A DNA stretch of 22,902 nucleotides from NCBI GenBank assembly GCA_045538635.1, contig JAZSRU010000006.1:1-22902 (forward strand). Direction: 5' to 3'. Positions within the stretch are counted from its first letter, which is position 1. The number at the start of each line of letters is the position of its first letter. Shown here piece by piece: positions 14,828 through 22,870 of the stretch. The notes beneath the pieces are model-generated. The model had not been told where the DNA came from. It was given only the letters and a program-made list of their open reading frames with translations, and did not search any database. Made by a program: the position numbers and the translations under genes. This DNA comes from RGIG5270 sp045538635. GTDB taxonomy: Bacteria; Verrucomicrobiota; Lentisphaeria; Victivallales; Victivallaceae.

Positions 14828-15870
14828 GTATGGAAAAGAAATATATTTTTTTTGAGCATTTTAAAAACGAAAAAAATGAAATGGAAACACGACATATATA
14901 CGAAATGCCGGAAGAAGAATTTGCAAAAATCGCACCAGCCAATGCAAAAGTGTTTGAGGTATATCGTTTTGAAGAGTTATTTACAATGTTAATTGAAAAC
15001 TTTTGCGAATTTAATAATAAAATTACGTCTTATGCAGATAAGGCAAGATTACAACCTTTTTATAGTAAAGATGTTATTCAAAAAAGAATAGATATAAATA
15101 GAGCGGCATTGAATTTTTTTGCTGCATTAAATTTGTATCAAGAATTTTTAGAAAATCATTTAGGGGATATTTTTAATAAAGATTTTTGGGAAGATAATGC
15201 AATATTTAAAAGATGTATTGTTATGCGAAATTATATTCAGCATGTTGAATTTTTTCCAATTATTTTTAAAGCTGATTATACAAACTGTGATATAAATATA
15301 TCTCTTGCATCTGTCCGGTTTCAAATTAAAGCAACAGATTTAAAAGTTGATCAATTATATAAAGGGACGCATAAAGATTTTGATAAATTTTTTACTTTAG
15401 ATGAAAATATTGATTTATATAAAATTATAAATGTAGGTATGAGCGAAATACAACGGATACAAGAGCAAATTAGAGAAATGCCGTTATACACTAAAGAATA
15501 TAAAGAAAATAAAGATTTTTTACTTTCCATTGAAAAAAAGATTACAAGTAAAAAAAACAAAATGACAAATTATTATCTTTATATTGCACCAGGCAATGAA
15601 TATAAAAATTATGAAAAATGTATTTTCTCAACAAATATCATAAAATTTATTGATGATAATATTGAACGATATTCTCATGCATTTTCAACAGCAAATCATT
15701 TTATCACAACTGCACCGCAAGAATTTTTAAAGAAATGCAGTGATAACATATTTGTACCAGCAATTAATGAAAAGTTAAAGAAAGAAGCTAAAGAAAAAAT
15801 CAGAGGAAGACGATTATGCTTGATCATACGATATTTAATGAACGGCCGGAGTCGCAGGAGCGGGCGATAA
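14824..15870 (+). CDS. HEPN-like protein between hsdS and hsdR
   Basis: I do not recognise the family of this 348-residue protein. It carries the sequence MRNYIQHVEFF, in which Arg135 to His140 fits the Rx4-6H motif of HEPN RNases. Helices that suit a HEPN fold lie before it (ALNFFAALNLYQEFLENHL, about 95-113). The middle is lysine- and glutamate-rich and helical. The gene starts inside the hsdS stop (ATGA) and ends 55 bases inside hsdR, so it is tightly coupled to both. It is far more A/T-rich than hsdR. A role as an abortive-infection RNase, perhaps tied to the RM complex, is inference from one motif and the position. Confidence 0.6.
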   Translation: MSMEKKYIFFEHFKNEKNEMETRHIYEMPEEEFAKIAPANAKVFEVYRFEELFTMLIENFCEFNNKITSYADKARLQPFYSKDVIQKRIDINRAALNFFAALNLYQEFLENHLGDIFNKDFWEDNAIFKRCIVMRNYIQHVEFFPIIFKADYTNCDINISLASVRFQIKATDLKVDQLYKGTHKDFDKFFTLDENIDLYKIINVGMSEIQRIQEQIREMPLYTKEYKENKDFLLSIEKKITSKKNKMTNYYLYIAPGNEYKNYEKCIFSTNIIKFIDDNIERYSHAFSTANHFITTAPQEFLKKCSDNIFVPAINEKLKKEAKEKIRGRRLCLIIRYLMNGRSRRSGR

Positions 15871-18800
15871 ATCAACTGCGCTCTATGGGGTATGTTTATG
15901 TTTCTCCCGCAGAAGCAGAAATCAAACGGGAACATTTGAGTAAAGTAATTTTCCGTGATGAACTCCGTAAATTTTTGAGTGCTCAAAGTTTCACTTACCG
16001 CAGCAAAATTACCGCCTTCGCTGACAGCACCATAGGCAAAGCCATTGATGATATTGATGTACCTCTGCAAAATGGTTTGCTTCCGACTTCAAAAGCCATC
16101 TATGACACTCTTTTATTCGGACGCTCCTATGAGGAACATCTCCATGATGGCGGTAAACAATCTTTTGACTTGCATTTTATCGACTGGGAACACCCCGAAA
16201 AAAATATCTGGCAGGTAACAGAAGAATTCTCCGTTGAACGCCCCAACGGAAAATTTGCCCGTCCGGATATAATTATTATGGTCAACGGTATTCCTCTGGT
16301 GGTAATCGAATGTAAACGCTCCGGCGTTGATGTTTCAGAAGGCATAAAACAAAATGTCCGCAACTGGCACCCTGATTACATCCCGCAACTTTTTAAATTT
16401 TCTCAACTTGTCATTGCCATGAATCCCAATGACGTCCGCTACGGAACTTGCGGAACTCCGGCTGAATTTTTTGTAAAATGGCAGGAAGAAAATGTTCAAT
16501 GGCAGGAAGCAGAAGTAAGAAAGCACATAAAATCTCCCAACATCACAAATCAGGATCGGGCGATTATTTCTCTTTTGACACCTGAACGCTTATTGAAGCT
16601 TATCCGCTATTATGTTTTCTATGACAACGGCTTGAAAAAAGTTGCCCGTTATCAGCAGTTCTTCGGCGTTGAAAACATTATGAAACGAATTACAGGAGCA
16701 GATAAAGCCGGCACGCAGAGCGGTTTTATCTGGCACACTCAAGGCAGTGGAAAATCTCTCATTATGGTTATGTTGACTAAACGCATTCTCGCTGAAAAAT
16801 CAATGCGTAATTATCGCTTTGTACTTATTTGCGACCGTGTAAATTTGATCAAACAATTACGGGATAATTTTATAAAAACCGGCCTTGCTCCGATTCATGC
16901 AAAAACCGGAAAAGGTTTGATTTCTCTTCTCGAAAAGCAAGAAAACACCATTATTACCACTACTATCAATAAATTTGAAACTGCGGCAAGAGCCAAATGC
17001 AAAATTTATGATAATAACATAATTCTTCTTGTGGACGAAAGTCATCGTTCACATTCAAGAGATTTGCATAACTATATGATCGAAACTCTGCCCAACGCAA
17101 TTAAGCTCGGTTTCACCGGAACTCCGCTTTTAAAAAAAGAAGTTGCGACATATAAAAAATTCGGTCCCATTATCGGCAATCCCTATAAATTCGCTGACGG
17201 CATTCGCGACGGTGTAATTGTTCCGCTTGTTTATGAAGGCCGCATTGTCGAACAAAATCTTTCCAGTTCGGTAATCGACGATTATTTGAAAACAATTATT
17301 GAGCCGCTCACGCCGGAACAAAAAGATGATTTGCAAAACAAGTGGAGCCGCTTTAAGGCGTTGGCTCAAACCGAACAGCGTTTGGCAATGATCGCTCTGG
17401 ATATTCATCATCACTTTTCCACCTATTGCCAGCCTCGCGGCTTTAAAGCGATGGTAACAGCTGCCAGCCGTGCCGCTGCCATTGATCTTGCCGAAAAAAT
17501 CAATACCATGGGTGGCATCAAAGCCGCCGCCTTGATTTGTCCTGAAAATGTCAGCGAAGGAGAAGACCAGGAATTGACAACGCAAGAGAAAGTCAAAATT
17601 CGCGACTTCTTCAAAAAACAAATCGAACCCAAATGGGGGCAGAATTATGAAGGCTATGCTGATTGGATTAAAGATAATCTCAATGCCGGAGAGGACTTGG
17701 ACATTGTCGTGGTCCAAAATATGCTCTTAACCGGATTCGATGCACCTCCTCTGGCAGTGCTTTATATTGATAGACCTCTCAAAGACCATACTCTTTTGCA
17801 GGCAATCGCGCGGGTTAACCGCATTCACCAAGGAAAAGAGTTCGGCTTGATCGTAGATTATTACGGCATTTTCAAAGCTCTTAATATTGCTCTGGATATG
17901 TATAACTCTGATGATGCCAATTTGGATAAGTACAATTTGGAAAATTTAACAGAATCCATTTCTGCAGTAACCAGTAAAAAAGAGGAGCTTTTTGAAGCTC
18001 ATCGCAATTTGCTGGCAATCTTTGACGGAAAAGATGTGGACTTCAATGATTCGCAGTCCTGCCAAAATGTTTTTGCTGAAGAAGACAATCCCGACGCCGT
18101 CAGTTTACGGAAAGAATTTTACGAAAGATTAAAGAAATTTTCCAGTTTGCTGGAACTTGCTTTAAGCAGTTTCGCCCTCTACAAAGAGATCTGCTTCGAT
18201 AAAATTCAGGAACTTAAGCGGGATTTGAATTTCTTCCAGAAGTTGCGTAAAGCATTGATGCTTATTCATGGAGAGAAAGTTGATTTCTCCAAATACGAAG
18301 ATGGCATCCGCTCTTTGTTGAATACATTTGTAACATCTAAACCTGTTCAGCAGAAAACTGAAGCGGTTATGCTCCATGATACTAAAGCCATGGAAGCTCA
18401 AATGGCAGAGATCGAAGGTAAAAAAGCCAAAGCCGCTTACATCAAAACCCGCCTGGTAGCCGAACTTGAAGGTAAACGTTATGAAGACCCGCTGATGTAC
18501 AAAAAGTTTTCCGAACGGATTCAAACTACGATCGATGAATATCGCAAACTGCGGGATGAAAATGCTTACTTTGAAAAAATGCAGCAGTTAGCTGACGACT
18601 TCAAACAAGGTCTGATCGGTCAGCATTATCCGGCTTGTATAGCCAATGACCAGAAAGCCAAAGCCTTTTACGGTATCGCTGTTGATGCTCTGGGAAAATA
18701 TGGCAATATGGATGATACTGAATACGAAGAAGCTTTGGGGAAAATGGCACTGGAAATCAATCAGGCAATCAGTGAACTCGCCCGGGTCGATTGGCATCAT

Positions 18801-18944
18801 AATAACTCTATCCACAAAAATATGACACAGGTAATTGAAGATCTAATTTGGGATTTTGCTGATGAGCACGGTTTTGATTTGGACATGGATGAGTTAGATA
18901 AGATGCTTGAAACAACCAAAAAAACTGCAATGCGGTGGTACTGA
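15816..18944 (+). CDS. hsdR: Type I RM restriction subunit
   Basis: This 1042-residue protein is the motor and nuclease of the type I RM complex. It translocates unmodified DNA with ATP and cuts it. The N-terminal PD-ExK nuclease shows Asp151, Glu165 and Lys167 in RPDIIIMVNGIPLVVIECKRSG. The SF2 helicase part has Walker A HTQGSGKS (307-314), the DESH box (406-409) in ILLVDESHRSH, GFTGTPL, and further on AIARVNRIHQGKEFGLIVDY (motif VI region). The C-terminal domain is helical. GAGGAAG lies before the ATG, inside the HEPN-like gene. The length is typical. All residues needed for activity appear present. Confidence 0.95.
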   Translation: MLDHTIFNERPESQERAINQLRSMGYVYVSPAEAEIKREHLSKVIFRDELRKFLSAQSFTYRSKITAFADSTIGKAIDDIDVPLQNGLLPTSKAIYDTLLFGRSYEEHLHDGGKQSFDLHFIDWEHPEKNIWQVTEEFSVERPNGKFARPDIIIMVNGIPLVVIECKRSGVDVSEGIKQNVRNWHPDYIPQLFKFSQLVIAMNPNDVRYGTCGTPAEFFVKWQEENVQWQEAEVRKHIKSPNITNQDRAIISLLTPERLLKLIRYYVFYDNGLKKVARYQQFFGVENIMKRITGADKAGTQSGFIWHTQGSGKSLIMVMLTKRILAEKSMRNYRFVLICDRVNLIKQLRDNFIKTGLAPIHAKTGKGLISLLEKQENTIITTTINKFETAARAKCKIYDNNIILLVDESHRSHSRDLHNYMIETLPNAIKLGFTGTPLLKKEVATYKKFGPIIGNPYKFADGIRDGVIVPLVYEGRIVEQNLSSSVIDDYLKTIIEPLTPEQKDDLQNKWSRFKALAQTEQRLAMIALDIHHHFSTYCQPRGFKAMVTAASRAAAIDLAEKINTMGGIKAAALICPENVSEGEDQELTTQEKVKIRDFFKKQIEPKWGQNYEGYADWIKDNLNAGEDLDIVVVQNMLLTGFDAPPLAVLYIDRPLKDHTLLQAIARVNRIHQGKEFGLIVDYYGIFKALNIALDMYNSDDANLDKYNLENLTESISAVTSKKEELFEAHRNLLAIFDGKDVDFNDSQSCQNVFAEEDNPDAVSLRKEFYERLKKFSSLLELALSSFALYKEICFDKIQELKRDLNFFQKLRKALMLIHGEKVDFSKYEDGIRSLLNTFVTSKPVQQKTEAVMLHDTKAMEAQMAEIEGKKAKAAYIKTRLVAELEGKRYEDPLMYKKFSERIQTTIDEYRKLRDENAYFEKMQQLADDFKQGLIGQHYPACIANDQKAKAFYGIAVDALGKYGNMDDTEYEEALGKMALEINQAISELARVDWHHNNSIHKNMTQVIEDLIWDFADEHGFDLDMDELDKMLETTKKTAMRWY

Positions 18945-18947
18945 TTT

Positions 18948-19664
18948 ATGAAATACTCTTTGCAAACCTGCCGGGGACTCTTGCCGGTTGAAATTACATT
19001 CAAAGATGTAAAATCATTGCGGCTTAAAGTATTCCCCGGATCAGAAATTAAGTTGTCTGTTCCAGATAATACGCCGGAAGATTTTATCATCAGCTTTCTG
19101 AATCAAAAGTTGTCGTGGATAAACAGGCAGCTGGATGTTTTTGCACAAACTGCTGCAGTAGAAAAAGAGCAATCCATAAAATCCGGAACCTCAACAAGGA
19201 TTTTAGGGAGGCAATTATCTATTAAGATAATACCGGCTGCCAGAAAACGCATTGTACGGGATGATCGCTGGCTTTTGATCTATACACCTGAAAAGGAGAA
19301 GCAGGAAAATATTGACAAACAATTTTTCAACTGGTGGCAAAAAAACTCCAAACAGTATTTTTTATCGCAGTTGGAAAAGATGTTTCCGATCGTGCAAAAA
19401 TATGGAGTCGAAATACCTGTTTTGCGGGTAAAGCAAATGCAAACCCTCTGGGGCAGCTGCAGCCGGAAACACCATGCAATAAATCTCAATTATTATCTTT
19501 ACAAAGCTCCGGTTGCCTGTGTGGAATATGTTATTCTTCATGAGCTGATGCATTTTATTTATCCTAAGCACGATAAAGGATTTTACGAAACCTTGACTGT
19601 TCTTATGCCAGATTGGCAGGAACGTAAACGATTATTGGATTACGAAATTGTTTTAGGGATATAA
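18948..19664 (+). CDS. YgjP-type (DUF45) metallopeptidase
   Basis: This 238-residue protein belongs to the YgjP/DUF45 zinc-peptidase family. It has TLWGSCSRKHHAINLNYYL (about 167-185) and the zinc motif HELMH (198-202) in YVILHELMHF, with a third ligand probably His208 in KHDKGFYETL. The C-terminus PDWQERKRLLD is also typical. Such genes commonly follow hsdR in type I RM operons, but the role is not settled; it may process or turn over RM proteins. It begins three bases after the hsdR stop and is the last gene of the operon. No clear terminator follows. Confidence 0.88.
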   Translation: MKYSLQTCRGLLPVEITFKDVKSLRLKVFPGSEIKLSVPDNTPEDFIISFLNQKLSWINRQLDVFAQTAAVEKEQSIKSGTSTRILGRQLSIKIIPAARKRIVRDDRWLLIYTPEKEKQENIDKQFFNWWQKNSKQYFLSQLEKMFPIVQKYGVEIPVLRVKQMQTLWGSCSRKHHAINLNYYLYKAPVACVEYVILHELMHFIYPKHDKGFYETLTVLMPDWQERKRLLDYEIVLGI

Positions 19665-20311
19665 TGCGAAATTATGCGGTTGTGTAAACGCTAATCTTCG
19701 GACGACTGAACCTTGCTCTTCACGTTCATTCCGGAAAAAAGCTTTCTTACGGAATGGATTCTCTCCATCGTAATAATCTTTGAGACAATCGAATATTTTT
19801 CTCAAACGGAGCAGTTTTCTGTTATGGGTATCAACTGCAATTTTCGTGGTTTTCAGATAATCGACGAAGCCGGAAACAAATTCAGAGGTCACTTCACAGA
19901 TAGAAGATAATGCGGAACGATTGTTCTTCGGATTTCCCGTAATACCATGTGCATAATCAATAAATTCCTGAAGAGTCGAGCAATACATCAAAGGTTCATG
20001 AGGTGTTAATGGTCTGGCTCGATCAGGATGAACCTCATATTTCGTCCATATTTCAGAAAGAGGAAGATTCAATGCTTTTTTGAATAACCTTTCATTGCAT
20101 TGCTTTGAGCAAGAACAACTTCCTTGTTGGGTGCATCAATCACAGCATCCATAGCGGCTGCTTGTTGCAGAGCCTCTTCGGGATCGCAGGTTTTCAAAGA
20201 AAATTCTCTGCGTTCACCGGTTGCAACTTGAACCCGGTAATAATAGGTGCCTTTCTTTCCCTTTTTCGTAATGTTCCCAGAAGTTTACTCATTTTCTTTC
20301 GACTTTTCCAT
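19653..20311 (-). pseudogene. Broken tyrosine integrase, N-terminal part
   Basis: This is a degraded relative of the integrase part at 6454. From the ATG near 20311 the frame reads MEKSKENE and meets a TAA. It continues as TSGNITKKGKKGTYYYRVQVATGERREFSLKTCDPEEAL and then loses frame at an A6 run near 20079. The next frame gives LNLPLSEIWTKYEVHPDRARPL, the core-binding domain with DTHNRKLLRLRKIF and NPFRKKAFFRNEREEQGSVVRRLAF, and then stops. The catalytic domain is missing. It runs away from the 3' end of tRNA-Leu, 129 bases from it, so it probably belonged to an element integrated there. Its end overlaps the stop of the YgjP gene, close to the RM island boundary. Confidence 0.75.
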
Positions 20312-20396
20312 GTATTTTCGTTTTTCATGACGTGACCATTCCTTTTGGCACGTTACGACATAACTAAGCACACAAAATAAAGATTTGCAAGATGTG

Positions 20397-20418
20397 TGGG
20401 GCAAATATGGGGCAAATA
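20397..20418. repeat. Tandem 11-base repeat beside tRNA-Leu
   Basis: TGGGGCAAATA occurs twice without a gap, 22 bases before the 3' end of the minus-strand tRNA-Leu. One helical turn per copy is what arm-type integrase or excisionase sites often show. It lies between the tRNA and the integrase stub, as such sites would. The function is inference. The rest of 20312-20439 shows no gene. Confidence 0.5.
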
Positions 20419-20439
20419 CATGAAATTTGAGTGTAAAAG

Positions 20440-20523
20440 TGGTGCCCGGAACGGGACTCGAACCCGTATACCCTGAGGTGACAGATTTTAAGTCTGTTGC
20501 GTCTGCCATTTCGCCATCCGGGC
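20440..20523 (-). tRNA. tRNA-Leu (anticodon TAA)
   Basis: The minus strand gives acceptor GCCCGGA/TCCGGGC, anticodon stem ACAGA/TCTGT with loop CTTAAAA (anticodon TAA), a long variable arm typical of tRNA-Leu, T loop TTCGAGT and an encoded CCA (84 bases). It lies downstream of recJ on the same strand. An integrase stub follows its 3' end, so it is a likely integration site. Confidence 0.96.
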
Positions 20524-20530
20524 GGTTTGG

Positions 20531-20572
20531 TTCAAGTGTTTTCTGTTCCGTTGAAACAGAAAAACACTTGAA
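20531..20572. terminator. Hairpin between recJ and tRNA-Leu
   Basis: TTCAAGTGTTTTCTGTT (20531-20547) pairs with AACAGAAAAACACTTGAA (20555-20572), with one bulged A. The T-run (20574-20579) is on the plus-strand side, so as an intrinsic terminator it would work best for plus-strand transcription. On the minus strand it could end or process recJ messages just before tRNA-Leu. Confidence 0.55.
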
Positions 20573-20584
20573 CTTTTTTGATTG

Positions 20585-22297
20585 TCAGGAGATTGCCGGT
20601 TTTGCATCCAGGATCTGGAGCTGACGCCGTTTTTCTCCATAATATTCGTTGATATGAGGCAATGCGATCACATCCCATGGGATTTTCGGATCGATCACCA
20701 TATTGAAAGCGATGAAATCCGTTGTATCGCCATTCATATCACGCATAATTCCTTTTGTATGTCCCGCTTTGATCGGGAAAGTCCGCACGATTTCCATGTG
20801 ATTCAGGCGGAATGACGGTTGCGGATTGCCATGTCCGAACGGACCGAGTTTCGGGTAGAGAGCGAAGAAATCATCGCCCAATTCCGAAAGATCCACTGTT
20901 CCGTCATAAGTCACACTGTCATTGATGTCACACGGAGAGATCTCTTCCCGGACATGTTGTTCAAATTCCTTTTGGAACTCTGCAATTTTATCCTGGGGCA
21001 ATCCCAATCCGACCGCCATAGGGTGTCCCCCGTAACGGGTCAGGAGATGCGAACTCTTGGACAGGATCTTGATCAGGTTCACACCGGGGATGCTGCGTCC
21101 GGATCCGTGCGCTTCATCGCCCTGGATCGTCAGAACGATCGCCGGACGGTTGTAATCGCGCGCGAACCGTGAAGCCACGATCCCGATCACACCCTGATGC
21201 CAATCTTTCCCTGCAGCCGTGATTGTCATGGATGTCGCAAATGTGGGAAGCGACTCCACCTGACGTTTGGCTTCCGAAAAGATCTCCTGTTCCTTAGCCT
21301 GCCGCCGCTGATTGAATGACTCAAGCATATCAGCATAGCGGTAAGCATCCACTATATTGGAGGCATTGAGCAACTCCAGCGCAGTATTTGCATTTCCCAA
21401 CCGACCTGCGGCATTGATCCGCGGAGCCAGTTTGAAAGTGATATCCGATGGCGAGATGGAAGAATCCACGTGGGAAACTTCGATCAGAGCCCGGATCCCC
21501 GGACGCAACTGTTTACGCAGAGTCTCCATCCCGTACTTCACCAGAATACGGTTTTCACCCAACAGCGGAACGATATCCGCCACTGTTCCAAGGGCAACAA
21601 AATCAAGGACATCCTGCAACTCTGTTGCATATCCGCCCAAGTTGTTTTCCCTGCCGTACTTGATGAACGCATGAGCCAGTTTGAATGCGACGCCTACCCC
21701 GGAAAGCTGATGCATATCAGCCAGCTCCGGATTCAGTTTCGGATTCAGAATAGCCAATGCCGGAGAAGGAGTATCCCCCGGTTCATGGTGATCTGTAATA
21801 ATTACGTCGATTCCGCGGGCGGACGCTTCTTCCACTGCAGGATTACTGTTGATCCCGCAATCCACTGTGACCAGGACTTTACACGGAGAGGGAGCCGACT
21901 CCAAAGCCTTAACCAAAGACTCCGGAGTGAATCCATACCCGTCATCAAAACGATGCGGCAAAAATGAACTGATCACCGCCCCGTTTTTCTCCAATACCCA
22001 TGAAAGCAGCGAAGTCGCTGTGATTCCATCGGTATCGTAGTCACCGTGAATCAAGATGCGTTCGCGATTGCGAATCGCCTGCCAAAGCCGTCTGACGGCA
22101 ATGTCCATACCCGGAAAACGGTAAGGATCTGACAAATCGGCGAATTCATTATAAAAATAAGCATCCACCTCTTCCGCACCGATGCCCCGGGCAGCAAGAT
22201 ATAAAGCCACTGCCCGCGGAATCCGTTTGTTCCTCACCAGTTCCTGTATTGTGTTTTCTTTGCCTTCAGAAGCTGAAATCCATAGTTTTGTACCCAT
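20585..22297 (-). CDS. recJ: Single-stranded-DNA exonuclease RecJ
   Basis: This 570-residue protein is a DHH-family 5'-3' exonuclease specific for single-stranded DNA, acting in recombination and repair. The DHH phosphoesterase motifs are clear: HGDYDTDG (84-91), VTVDCGI (143-149) and ITDHHEPG (167-174). The DHHA1 domain follows, with GGHPMAVGL, and then the C-terminal OB-fold region with PKLGPFGHGNPQPSF. I chose the ATG at 22297 (MGTKLWISA) because AAAGGTAG precedes it; a start at 22348 would add 17 residues with no good ribosome site. Length is normal for RecJ. It is followed by tRNA-Leu on the same strand and is a core gene flanking the island. Confidence 0.94.
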   Translation of the reverse strand: MGTKLWISASEGKENTIQELVRNKRIPRAVALYLAARGIGAEEVDAYFYNEFADLSDPYRFPGMDIAVRRLWQAIRNRERILIHGDYDTDGITATSLLSWVLEKNGAVISSFLPHRFDDGYGFTPESLVKALESAPSPCKVLVTVDCGINSNPAVEEASARGIDVIITDHHEPGDTPSPALAILNPKLNPELADMHQLSGVGVAFKLAHAFIKYGRENNLGGYATELQDVLDFVALGTVADIVPLLGENRILVKYGMETLRKQLRPGIRALIEVSHVDSSISPSDITFKLAPRINAAGRLGNANTALELLNASNIVDAYRYADMLESFNQRRQAKEQEIFSEAKRQVESLPTFATSMTITAAGKDWHQGVIGIVASRFARDYNRPAIVLTIQGDEAHGSGRSIPGVNLIKILSKSSHLLTRYGGHPMAVGLGLPQDKIAEFQKEFEQHVREEISPCDINDSVTYDGTVDLSELGDDFFALYPKLGPFGHGNPQPSFRLNHMEIVRTFPIKAGHTKGIMRDMNGDTTDFIAFNMVIDPKIPWDVIALPHINEYYGEKRRQLQILDAKPAIS

Positions 22298-22429
22298 TCT
22301 ACCTTTCTTGTTTGATAAACCTGCAAGCAATATAGTACCATTTTTCAAAACATCAAATCAAAACAAGGCTTCAAATCAAAAAAAAAGTAAAAAGTTTGGA
22401 ATATCTTCACTTTTTTCCGCTTTTGGAAA

Positions 22430-22457
22430 TTGAAATCATCAAAAAATGCATTATATT
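22430..22457 (+). promoter_or_regulatory. tRNA-Arg promoter
   Basis: TTGAAA (22430-22435) and TATATT (22452-22457) are separated by 16 bases, with the tRNA 25 bases further on. Box sequences and spacing match the tRNA-Val promoter. Confidence 0.65.
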
Positions 22458-22482
22458 ATGATTACATTCCCAAAATAACAGT

Positions 22483-22559
22483 GCACTCGTAGCTCAGTTG
22501 GATAGAGCGTCTGCCTCCGGAGTAGAAGGTCGTGGGTTCGAATCCCGCCGGGTGTACCA
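22483..22559 (+). tRNA. tRNA-Arg (anticodon CCG)
   Basis: Acceptor GCACTCG/CGGGTGT, D arm GCTC/GAGC, anticodon stem TCTGC/GTAGA with loop CTCCGGA (anticodon CCG), T arm GTGGG/CCCGC with loop TTCGAAT, and an encoded CCA are all present (77 bases). Confidence 0.96.
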
Positions 22560-22571
22560 AATTAGACATTG

Positions 22572-22606
22572 ATCCGTAAGAGTTTATGACTTTTACGGAT
22601 TTTTTG
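22572..22606 (+). terminator. Rho-independent terminator after tRNA-Arg
   Basis: ATCCGTAA (22572-22579) and TTACGGAT (22593-22600) form an 8-bp stem followed by a T-run (22600-22605), 12 bases after the tRNA. Confidence 0.8.
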
Positions 22607-22651
22607 TTATATGTTGTAAAATGCTGCAAAAACATGCTCATCGCAGTAGGA

Positions 22652-22780
22652 ATTACGGCATTTTTACGGCACGATTCCGGCATTGCTCCTGAACAGCCAC
22701 AGTTATAATCTTATTTCTCTATACATTTTATTCCACAAAAATCTCTCCTTTATGGCATCGTGCCGTAATTTTGCCGTAAT
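22652..22780. repeat. Inverted repeat with 11-base internal periodicity
   Basis: Two 24-base arms, 22652-22675 and 22757-22780, are complementary at 21 of 24 positions. Each arm holds two copies of TTACGGCA (or its complement) spaced by 11 bases. The pair lies after tRNA-Arg and encodes nothing recognisable. It may be a set of integrase or regulator binding sites. The rest of 22607-22807 shows no gene. Confidence 0.6.
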
Positions 22781-22807
22781 TTGAACTTAATTCAGCCTAT
22801 TTTACAG

Positions 22808-22870
22808 GCATAATACCCCGGACGGGATAGTCCCGTTCTGAAAAACATCAATCTAATGGAGGTATTATGC
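22808..22870 (+). promoter_or_regulatory. Hairpin enclosing ribosome site and start codon
   Basis: GCATAATACC (22808-22817) is perfectly complementary to GGTATTATGC (22861-22870). The downstream arm contains part of the GGAGG ribosome site and the whole ATG at 22867. Between the arms a second hairpin is nested: GGACGGGA (22820-22827), loop TAG, TCCCGTTC (22831-22838). The fold would hide the start of the following gene, so it is a good candidate for translational control. Confidence 0.6.

Noticed and set aside
20076..20086. A AAA AAG slippery heptamer at the point where the right integrase stub shifts by -1
   Set aside because: The sequence is the classic programmed frameshift signal, in the right phase. 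But the same gene has an in-frame TAA further upstream and lacks its catalytic domain, so simple decay at an A6 run is the better explanation.
20427..20624. Small plus-strand frame with a GTGLEPVYPEVTDF-like product
   Set aside because: This is the usual conceptual translation of an antisense tRNA, here tRNA-Leu. The minus-strand frame at 22462-22683 with HPAGFEPTT is the same artefact from tRNA-Arg.
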